Positions 42,140-49,833 of a stretch of DNA of 64,000 bases are shown here, in pieces (the stretch's first letter is position 1; each line of letters opens with the position of its first letter). The translations under genes and the position numbers were made by a program. This DNA is from CBDHCC01 sp965219235 (GTDB lineage: Bacteria > Pseudomonadota > Alphaproteobacteria > Sphingomonadales > Sphingomonadaceae): NCBI GenBank assembly GCA_965219235.1, contig OZ244721.1, positions 2,356,001 to 2,420,000 on the forward strand, given 5' to 3'. The notes beneath the pieces were generated by a model. The model saw nothing but the letters and a program-made list of their open reading frames with translations. It had not been told where the DNA came from and did not search any database.

Positions 42140-42177
42140 CTCTCCTCACAGAGAGCGCGCGCCGCGTTGGGACGGCG
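42140..42177 (-). ncRNA. Two-hairpin leader of serC (serC-motif-like)
   Basis: On the minus strand, hairpin 1 (42177-42160) has stem CGCCG/CGGCG around TCCCAACG; hairpin 2 (42155-42140) has stem CTCTCT/GGAGAG closed by a GTGA tetraloop. Hairpin 2 buries the GGAG that serves as the serC ribosome-binding site. Position and shape recall the serC RNA motif described upstream of serC in Alphaproteobacteria. The match is from memory, not a covariance search. Confidence 0.5.
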
Positions 42178-42246
42178 TGGCCCGGCGCCGGGGTGGCGGG
42201 CGCGGGGGGAGGTGTCAAGGCGGAGACGGCGGCGCGCACGGATTTA

Positions 42247-42570
42247 CTCCCCTCCCTGAAAGGGAGGGGTTGGGGTGGGTGCGAGCGCAGCGAGCCTCGG
42301 TGCGGCGGACACAGGCTGGGCTTCGCCCACCTCCCCGCTCCGCCCGCCTCTCCACTCCGTCCACCTCCCCGCTCCCCCACTCCCCGTCGCCCCGGCGCAC
42401 GCCGGGGTCCCGTGGAGAGGGGGCTCCTCCCGTCGAGGTGGTGCGGCTCCCCTCCCTGAAAGGGAGGGGCCGGGGGTGGGTGCGAGCGCAGCGAGCCTCG
42501 GTGCGGCGGACACAGGCTCGGCTTCGCCGTCGCCACCCACCCCCGCCCCCTCCCTGGAAGGGAGGGGAGA
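42247..42570. repeat. Multi-copy palindromic repeats, with an ~80-base direct duplication
   Basis: This non-coding stretch between serC and the hydrolase gene holds three CTCCCTGAAAGGGAG-type palindromes. A unit of about 80 bases running from the palindrome through GCGAGCGCAGCGAGCCTCGG and GTGCGGCGGACACAGGCT occurs twice almost identically (about 42247-42328 and 42448-42525). An inverted partial copy ends the region. No gene is supported here; long apparent frames through it are repeat artefacts. Confidence 0.75.
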
Positions 42571-42586
42571 GTGTAGGGCGCTTGAC

Positions 42587-43390
42587 GTGCCCACTCCCCT
42601 CGCCTGGCCCGACCTGTTCGCCCGCCCGCGCCCGGCGGGCGGGGAGCGGTTCGCCTATGGACCCGACCCGCTCCAGTGCGCGGAGCTGTGGCGGCCCGCC
42701 GGTGTTCCACGTGGAACCATCGTCAGCGTCCATGGCGGCTGCTGGCAGACGGACATCGCCGACCTCACCATCATGGACTGGGTCTGCGCCGATCTGGCGG
42801 CGCGCGGCTGGGCGGTGTGGAACGTGGAGTACCGCGGCATCGACCGGCCCGGCGGCGGCTGGCCCGGCACGTTCCTCGACGTCGCGGCGGCCGCCGATGC
42901 GCTGCGCGGGCGGCCCGTGGCGGGCGACCGGGTGGTGGCGCTCGGCCATTCGGCGGGCGGGCATCTGGCGCTGTGGCTGGCGGCGCGCGGGAGCCTGCGG
43001 CGGGACAGCGTGCTGTGGCGGCCGGAGCCGCTGCCGATCCATGCCGTGCTCTGCCTGGGCGGCCTGCCCGATCTGGAGCTGGTCTCGCGCCCGCCCCACG
43101 ACAGCTGCGACAACGACCCGGTGCCGCGCCTGGTGGGCGACCGGCCGGACCGCTTCGCCGAGACCTCGCCCGCCGAGCTGCTGCCCTTCCCCGCCGCCCA
43201 GGTGCTGGTGAACGCGACGGAGGATCGCATCGCGCCGCCGGTGCTGGCGCGCTTGTGGGAGAGCCGCGCGGCGGCCAGTGGTTGCGCGGCGCAACTCGTC
43301 ACCGTGCCGGACGAGGGCCATGTCGAGCTGATCGCGCCGGGTTCCGCGGCGTGGGCGACGACGCTGGACGCGCTGGAGGAGATCGCATGA
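42587..43390 (+). CDS. Alpha/beta-hydrolase, probable kynurenine formamidase
   Basis: 267 residues from GTG 42587 (AGGG about 9 bases upstream). Alpha/beta-hydrolase fold: oxyanion motif SVHGGCWQTD (HGGxW, typical of arylformamidases), nucleophile elbow GHSAGGH, and late Asp/His in NATEDRI and DEGHVELI. Its stop overlaps the kynureninase start (ATGA), which makes N-formylkynurenine hydrolysis the likely role. It is not of the metal-dependent KynB family. Upstream sequence is repeat, so the start is moderately sure. Confidence 0.82.
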   Translation: MPTPLAWPDLFARPRPAGGERFAYGPDPLQCAELWRPAGVPRGTIVSVHGGCWQTDIADLTIMDWVCADLAARGWAVWNVEYRGIDRPGGGWPGTFLDVAAAADALRGRPVAGDRVVALGHSAGGHLALWLAARGSLRRDSVLWRPEPLPIHAVLCLGGLPDLELVSRPPHDSCDNDPVPRLVGDRPDRFAETSPAELLPFPAAQVLVNATEDRIAPPVLARLWESRAAASGCAAQLVTVPDEGHVELIAPGSAAWATTLDALEEIA

Positions 43391-44607
43391 CGCTGGAGGA
43401 TGCGCGCGCGCTGGACCGGGCCGACCCGCTGGCATCCCTCCTGACCGAGTTCGACCGGCGGGGCGACCGCATCTACCTCGACGGCAACTCGCTGGGCGTG
43501 CCGCCGCGCGCCACCGCCGCGCGGATCGCGGAGGTGATCGACCGCGAGTGGGCCGGATCGCTGATCGGCGGGTGGAACGAGCACGACTGGATCGGCGCGC
43601 CCGCCCGGATCGGCGCGACCATCGCCGGGATCATCGGCGCGCGCGAGGACGAGGTGGTCGTCACCGACTCCACCAGCGTCGACCTGTTCAAGCTGACCGT
43701 CGCCGCCGCCCGCGCGGCTCCCGACCGGGGGCAGGTCGTGGCGGAGGCGGGCAACTTCCCCACCGACCTGCACGTCGCGCGCACGGCGGCCGAGCTGACG
43801 GGCAAGCGGCTGGTGGTGGCGGAGCCGGGCGGGCTGGCGGACGCGATCGGCCCGGACACCGCCGTCGCGGTGCTCGCCCATGTCCACTACAGGACCGGCG
43901 CGCGGCACGACATGGCGGCGCTGACGGCGCAGGCAGAGGCGGCGGGCGCGCCGATCCTGTGGGACCTGAGCCATTCGGTCGGCGCGGTGCCGCTCGACCT
44001 GACCGCCGCGCGCGTGCCGATGGCGGTCGGCTGCGGCTACAAATACCTGAACGGCGGGCCGGGCGCGCCGGCGTTCCTGCATGTCGCCAAGGCGTGGCAG
44101 GCGCGGCTGCACTCGCCGATCAGCGGCTGGTTCGGCCATGCCGACCCGTTCGCGTTCGGGGACGGGTGGGAGGCCGCGCCCGGCGTCGAGCGCTTCCTGG
44201 CGGGCACGCCGCCGGTGCTGTCGATGGCCGCGCTGGAGGTCGGCGTGGAGCTGATGGCGCGGGTCGACCCGGCCGCGCTGTGGGCGAAGGCGGTGGCGCT
44301 GTGGGAGCTGTTCGTGGAGCGGGTGGGCGAGGGTGCGCCCGACCTGGCGCTGATCACCCCGCGCGAGGCGGAGCGGCGCGGCAGCCACGCCTCCTTCCGC
44401 CACGCCCACGCGCACGGGATCGTCGCCGCGCTGATCGAGCGCGGCGTGGTGGGCGACTTCCGCGCGCCCGACGTGGCGCGCTTCGGGATCACGCCGCTGA
44501 CCTTGACCCACGCGGAGGTGTGGCGGGCGGCGGACGCGGTGGGAGAGGTGGTGCGGAGCGGCGTGTGGCGCGAGCCGCGATTCGCGGTGCGGGCACGGGT
44601 GACCTGA
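43387..44607 (+). CDS. kynU: Kynureninase
   Basis: PLP enzyme splitting kynurenine into anthranilate and alanine (tryptophan degradation). 406 residues: YLDGNSLGVPP at the N-terminus, TDSTSVDLFKL, the PLP Asp region LWDLSHSVGAVPLDL and the PLP lysine in GCGYKYLNGGPGAPAFLHV. Coupled by ATGA to the hydrolase. Tryptophan 2,3-dioxygenase (kynA), the usual third member, is not in the window. Confidence 0.95.
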   Translation: MTLEDARALDRADPLASLLTEFDRRGDRIYLDGNSLGVPPRATAARIAEVIDREWAGSLIGGWNEHDWIGAPARIGATIAGIIGAREDEVVVTDSTSVDLFKLTVAAARAAPDRGQVVAEAGNFPTDLHVARTAAELTGKRLVVAEPGGLADAIGPDTAVAVLAHVHYRTGARHDMAALTAQAEAAGAPILWDLSHSVGAVPLDLTAARVPMAVGCGYKYLNGGPGAPAFLHVAKAWQARLHSPISGWFGHADPFAFGDGWEAAPGVERFLAGTPPVLSMAALEVGVELMARVDPAALWAKAVALWELFVERVGEGAPDLALITPREAERRGSHASFRHAHAHGIVAALIERGVVGDFRAPDVARFGITPLTLTHAEVWRAADAVGEVVRSGVWREPRFAVRARVT

Positions 44608-44673
44608 CCCTCATGGAGCTCGGTGGCAGAAACCGGATCCGGGAAAGGACGATCGCCTGGCGGATCGCGCGGG

Positions 44674-44689
44674 TGCCCGCTGGCGGGCA
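44674..44689 (+). terminator. Stem-loop after kynU
   Basis: TGCCCG and its complement (44674-44679 and 44684-44689) around CTGG, followed by TTTGG. It separates kynU from the flagellar cluster. Confidence 0.4.
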
Positions 44690-44774
44690 TTTGGTCCGGA
44701 ACGGATCATAGTCATTGACAGCCCTCGCCCCGGTCGGCGATGGGAGGAGCGTTCCGGCATGGGGGGAACCGGCT

Positions 44775-45512
44775 GTGGGTGCGTTCATCGATTCGATTGC
44801 CGTGTCCTTTTCGTCGGTGGAACACCGGCTGGAGACGGTGTCGCAGAACATCGCCAACATCAGCACCCCGGGCTACAAGCGCCAGATCGGTTTCCCGGAC
44901 TTGGTCGCCCGCATGGACGAGGCGAGGACGGACGGTCCGACCGGGCCATCGGCGTCCCCGGCGGCCCTGGACCGATCGACGGGCTCCGACCTCGGCCAGG
45001 GCGCGCTGTCCCGGACCGGCAATCCGCTCGATCTGGCGATCAGCGGCGACGCCTTCTTCAAGGTGGCGATCGGATCGTCCGAGTATCTGACGCGCTCGGG
45101 CCAGTTTCGTCTCGGCGGGGACGGACGGGTCGTGGACGCGGGGGGCATGGCCCTGCAGGTCGAGGGCGGCGGCGATCTGGTGCTCGAGGACGACGATGTC
45201 GAGATCCTGGACGACGGCACGGTCCTGCGGGAGGACTATCCGATCGCCCGCATCGGCCTCTACCGGGCCGAGGAGGGGGCGGCGGTCGCCGCCGTCTCGG
45301 GCACGCTCATGACGATCGCCTCCGAGCGGCTGGAGGGGGCCGAGGATTCGCGGCTGCACCAGGGCATGGTCGAAAGCTCGAACGTCACCTTGGGCGACGA
45401 GATGGTGTCGATGATGGCGCTGATGCGCCAGGCCGAGAGCAACGGCCGCCTGGTGCAGGTCTGGGACCAGCTGTCCGGCAAGGCGATCGACGCCTTCTCG
45501 TTGGGGGGATGA
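44775..45512 (+). CDS. flgF: Flagellar basal-body rod protein FlgF-like
   Basis: Proximal rod protein, 245 residues from GTG 44775 (GGGGGGAA upstream; a TTG at 44715 would give a longer form without family support). The N-terminal rod signature is LETVSQNIANISTPGYKRQ; the internal region GNPLDLAISGDAFFKV and C-terminal VESSNVTLGDEMVSMMALMR complete the FlgF/FlgG pattern. First gene of the cluster, 4 bases before flgG. Of the two adjacent proteins this is the more divergent, hence FlgF. Confidence 0.85.
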   Translation: MGAFIDSIAVSFSSVEHRLETVSQNIANISTPGYKRQIGFPDLVARMDEARTDGPTGPSASPAALDRSTGSDLGQGALSRTGNPLDLAISGDAFFKVAIGSSEYLTRSGQFRLGGDGRVVDAGGMALQVEGGGDLVLEDDDVEILDDGTVLREDYPIARIGLYRAEEGAAVAAVSGTLMTIASERLEGAEDSRLHQGMVESSNVTLGDEMVSMMALMRQAESNGRLVQVWDQLSGKAIDAFSLGG

Positions 45513-45516
45513 TGCG

Positions 45517-46269
45517 ATGAATGGCGCGTTCTATGTCGGTTCGGTCGGCCTCGGGTCCCAGCAGCGGGCGCTCGACCTGATCGCCAACAACGTGGCGAAC
45601 ATGAACACGCCCGCCTTCAAGCGGAGCGAGGTGCGGTTCTCCGAAGTGATGGCGAGCGGGCTGCTCGGCGGCGCCGGCCGGTTCGTCCCCGGCGGGGTCA
45701 GCGCGACGCCGTCCTTCGCGATCCTGGAGCAGGGGCCGATCGAGGCGACCGGCAACGCGCTGGACGTCGCCATCGAGGGACGGGGCTTCATCGAGCTGAT
45801 GGGTCCGGACGGCCAGACGCTCCTGTGGCGGGGCGGTCGCCTGAAGATCGGCGAGGACGGGCTGCTGTCCACCCAGGACGGCCTGGCCCTGCGCGCCGCC
45901 ATCACCGTCCCGGACGATGTCACGGCGGTCCGGATCGGGCGCGACGGGACGGTCACGGGACAGGTGGAGGGATCCGAGATGCCCGTCGAACTCGGCGAGA
46001 TCGAGATCGTGCGGATCGACGACGCGACGGCGCTCGACCGCGTGGAGGGCGGGCTCTACCGCGCCGCCGAGGGCGTGCGGACCACCGCCGCCAGGCCCGG
46101 CGAGGACGGCGTCGGCGCGCTGCTCCAGGGTTCCATCGAGCGATCCAATGTCGAACTCACCACCGAGATGGTGCAGATGATGCTGATCCAGCGCGCCTAT
46201 TCGGCGAACGCGCAGGTGGTGCAGGCGGCCGACCAGCTGTCCGGCATCGCCAACAACCTGCGCGGCTAG
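45517..46269 (+). CDS. flgG: Flagellar distal rod protein FlgG
   Basis: 250 residues. The rod signature LIANNVANMNTPAFKRSEV, the mid-domain GNALDVAIEGRGFIEL, and the C-terminal helix SNVELTTEMVQMMLIQRAYS followed by ADQLSGIANNL are typical. Secreted through the flagellar export gate and assembled as distal rod. Standard length is about 260. Confidence 0.9.
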   Translation: MNGAFYVGSVGLGSQQRALDLIANNVANMNTPAFKRSEVRFSEVMASGLLGGAGRFVPGGVSATPSFAILEQGPIEATGNALDVAIEGRGFIELMGPDGQTLLWRGGRLKIGEDGLLSTQDGLALRAAITVPDDVTAVRIGRDGTVTGQVEGSEMPVELGEIEIVRIDDATALDRVEGGLYRAAEGVRTTAARPGEDGVGALLQGSIERSNVELTTEMVQMMLIQRAYSANAQVVQAADQLSGIANNLRG

Positions 46270-46287
46270 GGGCGTTCGACCGGGACC

Positions 46288-46977
46288 ATGGCCATGCCGG
46301 CGCTTCTCCTGTCCGCACTGCTCCAGGTCGCGTTGACGGCCGGCGACGATCTGTCGGTGGAGGCGCCCGACGTCACGGTCGGGCAGGTCTACGACCTGTC
46401 CGCGCTCGCGGAGCCGGCGCGCAGCCGGACGCGGTCGCTGACCCTCTTCCGGTTCGCGCCGCGCGAGACCGAACGCACCTTGGACGCCGGTCAACTGGCG
46501 GCCCTGTTGCGGCGTCGCGTGCCGGGGCTCGAAGCCGATGTCCCGGGCGCGCCGCGGCAGGTCCGCTTCCACCGCCCATCATCGACCGTGATGCCGGCGG
46601 ACGGCGGAGCCTGCGGCGAACTCCGAACCGCCATCGAGGCGGGCGCCCTGATCCGCCGCTCGGACCTGCGCCCGGTGCCGTGCGGCGACGACGCCGTCGC
46701 CACCCGGCTCGCGTACGAGCGCGCGACGGGCGCGCTGCGGGCGACGGAGGCGATGGCGGCGGGCGCACGGCTGGGCCGGATCGCTCCGCCCCGCTACGCG
46801 GTGGACCGCGGCGCGGCGCTGACGCTCGTCGCCCGCGCGGGTCCCGTCCGGATCGAGCGGGACGTGCGCGCCGCCCAGCCGGGTCGCTCCGGACGGGCCA
46901 TGTTCGTGACCGACGCGGAAGGCCACAGCTTCGCGGTGCCGCTCGCGCAACTCGAGGACGGGGACGCCACGCCATGA
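46288..46977 (+). CDS. flgA: Flagellar P-ring chaperone FlgA
   Basis: 229 residues; signal-like N-terminus, weak middle, and a C-terminal SAF-like domain (GACGELRTAIEAGALIRRSD, RGAALTLVARAGPVRIERDV) as in FlgA. Periplasmic chaperone for FlgI P-ring assembly. Its stop overlaps the flgH start (ATGA). Confidence 0.85.
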   Translation: MAMPALLLSALLQVALTAGDDLSVEAPDVTVGQVYDLSALAEPARSRTRSLTLFRFAPRETERTLDAGQLAALLRRRVPGLEADVPGAPRQVRFHRPSSTVMPADGGACGELRTAIEAGALIRRSDLRPVPCGDDAVATRLAYERATGALRATEAMAAGARLGRIAPPRYAVDRGAALTLVARAGPVRIERDVRAAQPGRSGRAMFVTDAEGHSFAVPLAQLEDGDATP

Positions 46978-47585
46978 CTTACGCCAAGACCCACGCCAGG
47001 ACCCACGCCAGGACCATCGCCCTGACGCTCGCGATCGCCGCGGGCGTCCTGCCGACCGCCTCGCTCAAGGCGGACGACCTCTACAAGGACGGCAGCTTCG
47101 CGGCGCTCGCCTCCGACCAGCGGGCCTCGCAGGTCGGCGACGTGCTCACCATCCTCATCTCCCAGAGCAGTCGCGCCGCCACCACGGCACAGCAGAGCTC
47201 CCGCAAACGCAGCGACCTTGGGGGCGGAGTGGCCGTGGCCGGCGTCGACGAATCCGCCGACCTGTCGCTCAGAGGGGGCTACAGCGGCACGGGCGAGGCG
47301 CGCCGGTCCGACCAGCTGGTCGCGACGATCTCGGTCGGCGTGACCGGCGTGCTGCCGAACGGCGACCTGCTCGTGTCCGGCCGCCACAACCTCCTGGTCA
47401 ACGGGGAGCGCACGCTGATCGGGGTGCGGGGGCAGGTGCGGGTCGCCGACATCCAGAGCGGCAACGTCGTGCCCTCGTCGCGGATCGCGGAGGCCGCGAT
47501 CGACTATGACGGCCAGGGCTTCGTCAGCCGCAGCGCCAAGCCGGGGCTCGTGAACCGCATCCTCAGCTTCCTGGGTCTGGGCTGA
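46974..47585 (+). CDS. flgH: Flagellar L-ring protein FlgH without a lipobox
   Basis: Outer-membrane L-ring subunit, 203 residues. Core motifs: LYKDGSFAALASDQRASQVG, GDVLTILISQSSRAA, NGDLLVSGRHNLLVNGE and IRPSDIQSGN-like VRVADIQSGNVVPSSRIAEA. FlgH is normally a lipoprotein, but here the signal (ALTLAIAAGVLPTASLKADD) has no Cys, so it would be cut by ordinary signal peptidase. The N-terminus contains a short THART repeat. Coupled to flgA. Confidence 0.9.
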   Translation: MTYAKTHARTHARTIALTLAIAAGVLPTASLKADDLYKDGSFAALASDQRASQVGDVLTILISQSSRAATTAQQSSRKRSDLGGGVAVAGVDESADLSLRGGYSGTGEARRSDQLVATISVGVTGVLPNGDLLVSGRHNLLVNGERTLIGVRGQVRVADIQSGNVVPSSRIAEAAIDYDGQGFVSRSAKPGLVNRILSFLGLG

Positions 47586-47590
47586 CCGGC

Positions 47591-48697
47591 GTGCGCGGGT
47601 CCCGCCTCCTCCTCCTCGTGGGTCTCCTGCTGGCGCCCGTGCCCGCGCTGGCGCAGCAGGTGCCGCTGACCGGGCTGGGCCGGTTCGACGGCTGGCGCGA
47701 GAACGCGCTGATCGGCTATGGCCTGGTCACGGGCCTGTCCGGATCGGGCGACACGCGGCGCAGCGGGGTGACCCGGCAGGCGCTGCGCAACATCCTCAAC
47801 CGCCTCGGCACCAACGTGGCCGAGGACCAGATCAGCAGCCGCAACGTCGCCGTGGTGATGGTCACCGCGACGCTCCCCGCCTCGGCCAACGTGGGCGACC
47901 GGATCGACGCCACCGTGTCCTCGGTCGGCGACGCGCGCAGCCTGGCGGGGGGCACGTTGCTGATGACGCCGCTGCTCGGCCCGGACCGCAAGACCTACGC
48001 GCTGGCGCAGGGGTCGCTCACCGTCGGCGGCTACCATTTCGAAGCGAATTTGAACTCGCAGCAGCGCAACTATCCGACCAGCGGGACGCTGCCGGGCGGC
48101 GCGACCGTCGAGACGCCGGTGGACGCGCATATCGAGGCGGGCGGCGAGATCGGCTTCCTCCTCCACAACCCGAACTTCACGACCGCGCAGCGGATCGCCG
48201 ACCGCATCAACCAGCGGTTCGGCGGCATCGCCGCCGTGCGCAACGCCGACGAGGTGCGCATCCGGGTTCCCGGCGGCGCCGGCGGCGTGGCGGGCTTCGT
48301 CTCGCAGCTGGAGGCGCTGACCGTCGAGCCCCAGCGCACGCCCCGCATCGTCATCAACGAGCGCACGGGGACGATCGTGGCGGGAGGCGACGTCCGCATC
48401 TCGAGCGTGGTCATCTCGCAGGGCGATGTCCGCGTGACGGTGAGCAGCGACGTCGAGGCCTCCCAGCCCAGCTTCATCGGCGGCTTCGCCAGCGACGTGC
48501 AGAGCCTCGTCATCGCCAACACCACGCTCAGCGTCGAGCAGGCGTCCAACGACGCGGTGGTCACCTTCCCCAACTCGACCGTCGCCGACCTGGCGCAGGG
48601 GCTCGCGCGCGCGCGGATCGAGACCCGGCGGACGATCAGCATCCTGCAGGCGATGAAGGCGGCGGGCGCGCTCCACGCCGACATCGTCGTCCAGTAG
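47591..48697 (+). CDS. flgI: Flagellar P-ring protein FlgI
   Basis: Periplasmic P-ring subunit, 368 residues with a signal peptide (LLLLVGLLLAPVPALAQ). Family motifs: LIGYGLVTGLSGSGD, NVAVVMVTATLPASANVGD, TPLLGPDRKTYALAQG and ERTGTIVAGGDVRISSV. GTG start at 47591, 5 bases after flgH. Standard length. Confidence 0.94.
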   Translation: MRGSRLLLLVGLLLAPVPALAQQVPLTGLGRFDGWRENALIGYGLVTGLSGSGDTRRSGVTRQALRNILNRLGTNVAEDQISSRNVAVVMVTATLPASANVGDRIDATVSSVGDARSLAGGTLLMTPLLGPDRKTYALAQGSLTVGGYHFEANLNSQQRNYPTSGTLPGGATVETPVDAHIEAGGEIGFLLHNPNFTTAQRIADRINQRFGGIAAVRNADEVRIRVPGGAGGVAGFVSQLEALTVEPQRTPRIVINERTGTIVAGGDVRISSVVISQGDVRVTVSSDVEASQPSFIGGFASDVQSLVIANTTLSVEQASNDAVVTFPNSTVADLAQGLARARIETRRTISILQAMKAAGALHADIVVQ

Positions 48698-48717
48698 CTC
48701 AGGAGGGAGAGGCGGAC

Positions 48718-49062
48718 ATGGACGAGACCTCGGTCGCACTGATCGCCAAGGCGCTCGACGGCCTCGCCCTGCGGGCGATCGTCACGGCCGACAACATCGC
48801 CAACGCCGGCACGCAGGGCTATCGTCCGATGGCGGTGTCCTTCGAGGGCGCGCTCAAGGCGGCGGCCGGCGAGGGCGTGCGGGCGATCCGCGACGTCGCC
48901 CCGCGCCTGGAGCGGGCGCCGCCGGTGGCGAGCGGCGAACAGCTGCGGGTGGATCTGGAGCTGGCGACCGCGTCGGGGACCGCGTTGCGCTACGCCGCGC
49001 TCCTCGACGTGCTCGGGCGTCAGATGCAGCTCGGCCGGACGGCCGTGACGGGAGGGCGCTGA
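48718..49062 (+). CDS. flgB: Flagellar rod protein FlgB
   Basis: 114 residues. ALRAIVTADNIANAGTQGYRP is the rod signature; the C-terminal helix is short (ALLDVLGRQMQLGR). Strong AGGAGGGAG ribosome-binding site. Precedes flgC by 3 bases. Confidence 0.88.
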   Translation: MDETSVALIAKALDGLALRAIVTADNIANAGTQGYRPMAVSFEGALKAAAGEGVRAIRDVAPRLERAPPVASGEQLRVDLELATASGTALRYAALLDVLGRQMQLGRTAVTGGR

Positions 49063-49065
49063 CCC

Positions 49066-49491
49066 ATGGAAGCGATGGCCATCAGCCGCAGCGGTCTGGA
49101 TGTCGAGTGGCAGCGGTTGCAGGTCATCGCCCAGAACATCGCCAACATCGAGACGACCCGCACCGCCACGGGAGAGCCCTACGCTCCCCTGCGGCTGGTC
49201 TCGGGTCCCGACACCGACTTCGCGCGCCTGATCGAGCAGGGCGAAACGGCCCGGCCCAGCGGCGTGCGGGTGTTCGGGGTCGAACGCATGACCGACCAGG
49301 TGCGCCGGGTGTACGAACCCAAGCACCCGCACGCGGACGAGGCGGGCTTCGTCACCTATCCCGCGATCGATCACGCGGCCGAGATGACGCTGATGGTGAA
49401 GACCTCCCGCGTGTACGAAGCCAACCTGGTGGCCCTGGGGCTCGCCCGTCAGATGTACTCCAAGGCCCTGGAACTCGGGAGGACCGGCTGA
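49066..49491 (+). CDS. flgC: Flagellar rod protein FlgC
   Basis: 141 residues. The rod signature LQVIAQNIANIETTRTATGE is followed by APLRLV, VRRVYEPKHPHADEAGFVTY (FlgC hallmark YxPxHPxAxxxGYV) and the C-terminal helix. Overlaps the fliE start (TGATG). Confidence 0.93.
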   Translation: MEAMAISRSGLDVEWQRLQVIAQNIANIETTRTATGEPYAPLRLVSGPDTDFARLIEQGETARPSGVRVFGVERMTDQVRRVYEPKHPHADEAGFVTYPAIDHAAEMTLMVKTSRVYEANLVALGLARQMYSKALELGRTG

Positions 49492-49817
49492 TGCCGATCG
49501 AAGCGGTCGCCGCCCTCGACACCGGCGCCGCCCTTTCGGCGGCCCAGCCGCTGGGAGTCGATCCGGCCCTGGTCGTCCGCGCCGACCTGGCGTCCGGAGC
49601 CGATTTCGGGTCGGTGCTGATGGCGGGTCTGCGCACCGTGGACCGGAAGATCGCGACCGCGAACGACCTGGTCCGCCAGTTCGCGCTCGACGACGACATC
49701 CCGGTGCATCAGGTCACCTTCGCCCTGGAAGAGGCGCGGATGTCGATGGAACTGGCGATGCAGGTGAGGGCGCGGCTCGTCGAAAGCTATCGCGACCTCA
49801 TGGCCATGCAGCTGTAG
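49491..49817 (+). CDS. fliE: Flagellar hook-basal body protein FliE
   Basis: 108 residues. The C-terminal half is diagnostic: HQVTFALEEARMSMELAMQV, then RARLVESYRDLMAMQL. Junction protein between the MS ring/export gate and the rod. Overlaps flgC by one base. Confidence 0.9.
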   Translation: MPIEAVAALDTGAALSAAQPLGVDPALVVRADLASGADFGSVLMAGLRTVDRKIATANDLVRQFALDDDIPVHQVTFALEEARMSMELAMQVRARLVESYRDLMAMQL

Positions 49818-49833
49818 CGGAACGGGGCCGCCC

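Noticed and set aside
42275..42586. N-terminal extension of the formamidase-like gene through the repeat region
   Set aside because: The extension is translated palindromic repeat; the hydrolase fold begins after GTG 42587.
44608..44774. Sigma-54 or sigma-28 promoter before the flagellar cluster
   Set aside because: TGGCGGGC occurs but the required GC doublet at the right distance does not, and no GCCGATAA-type -10 was found; a TTGACA at 44715 lacks a convincing -10.
44715..44774. TTG 44715 as start of flgF
   Set aside because: The extra 20 residues do not resemble a rod protein N-terminus, and GTG 44775 has a strong ribosome-binding site.
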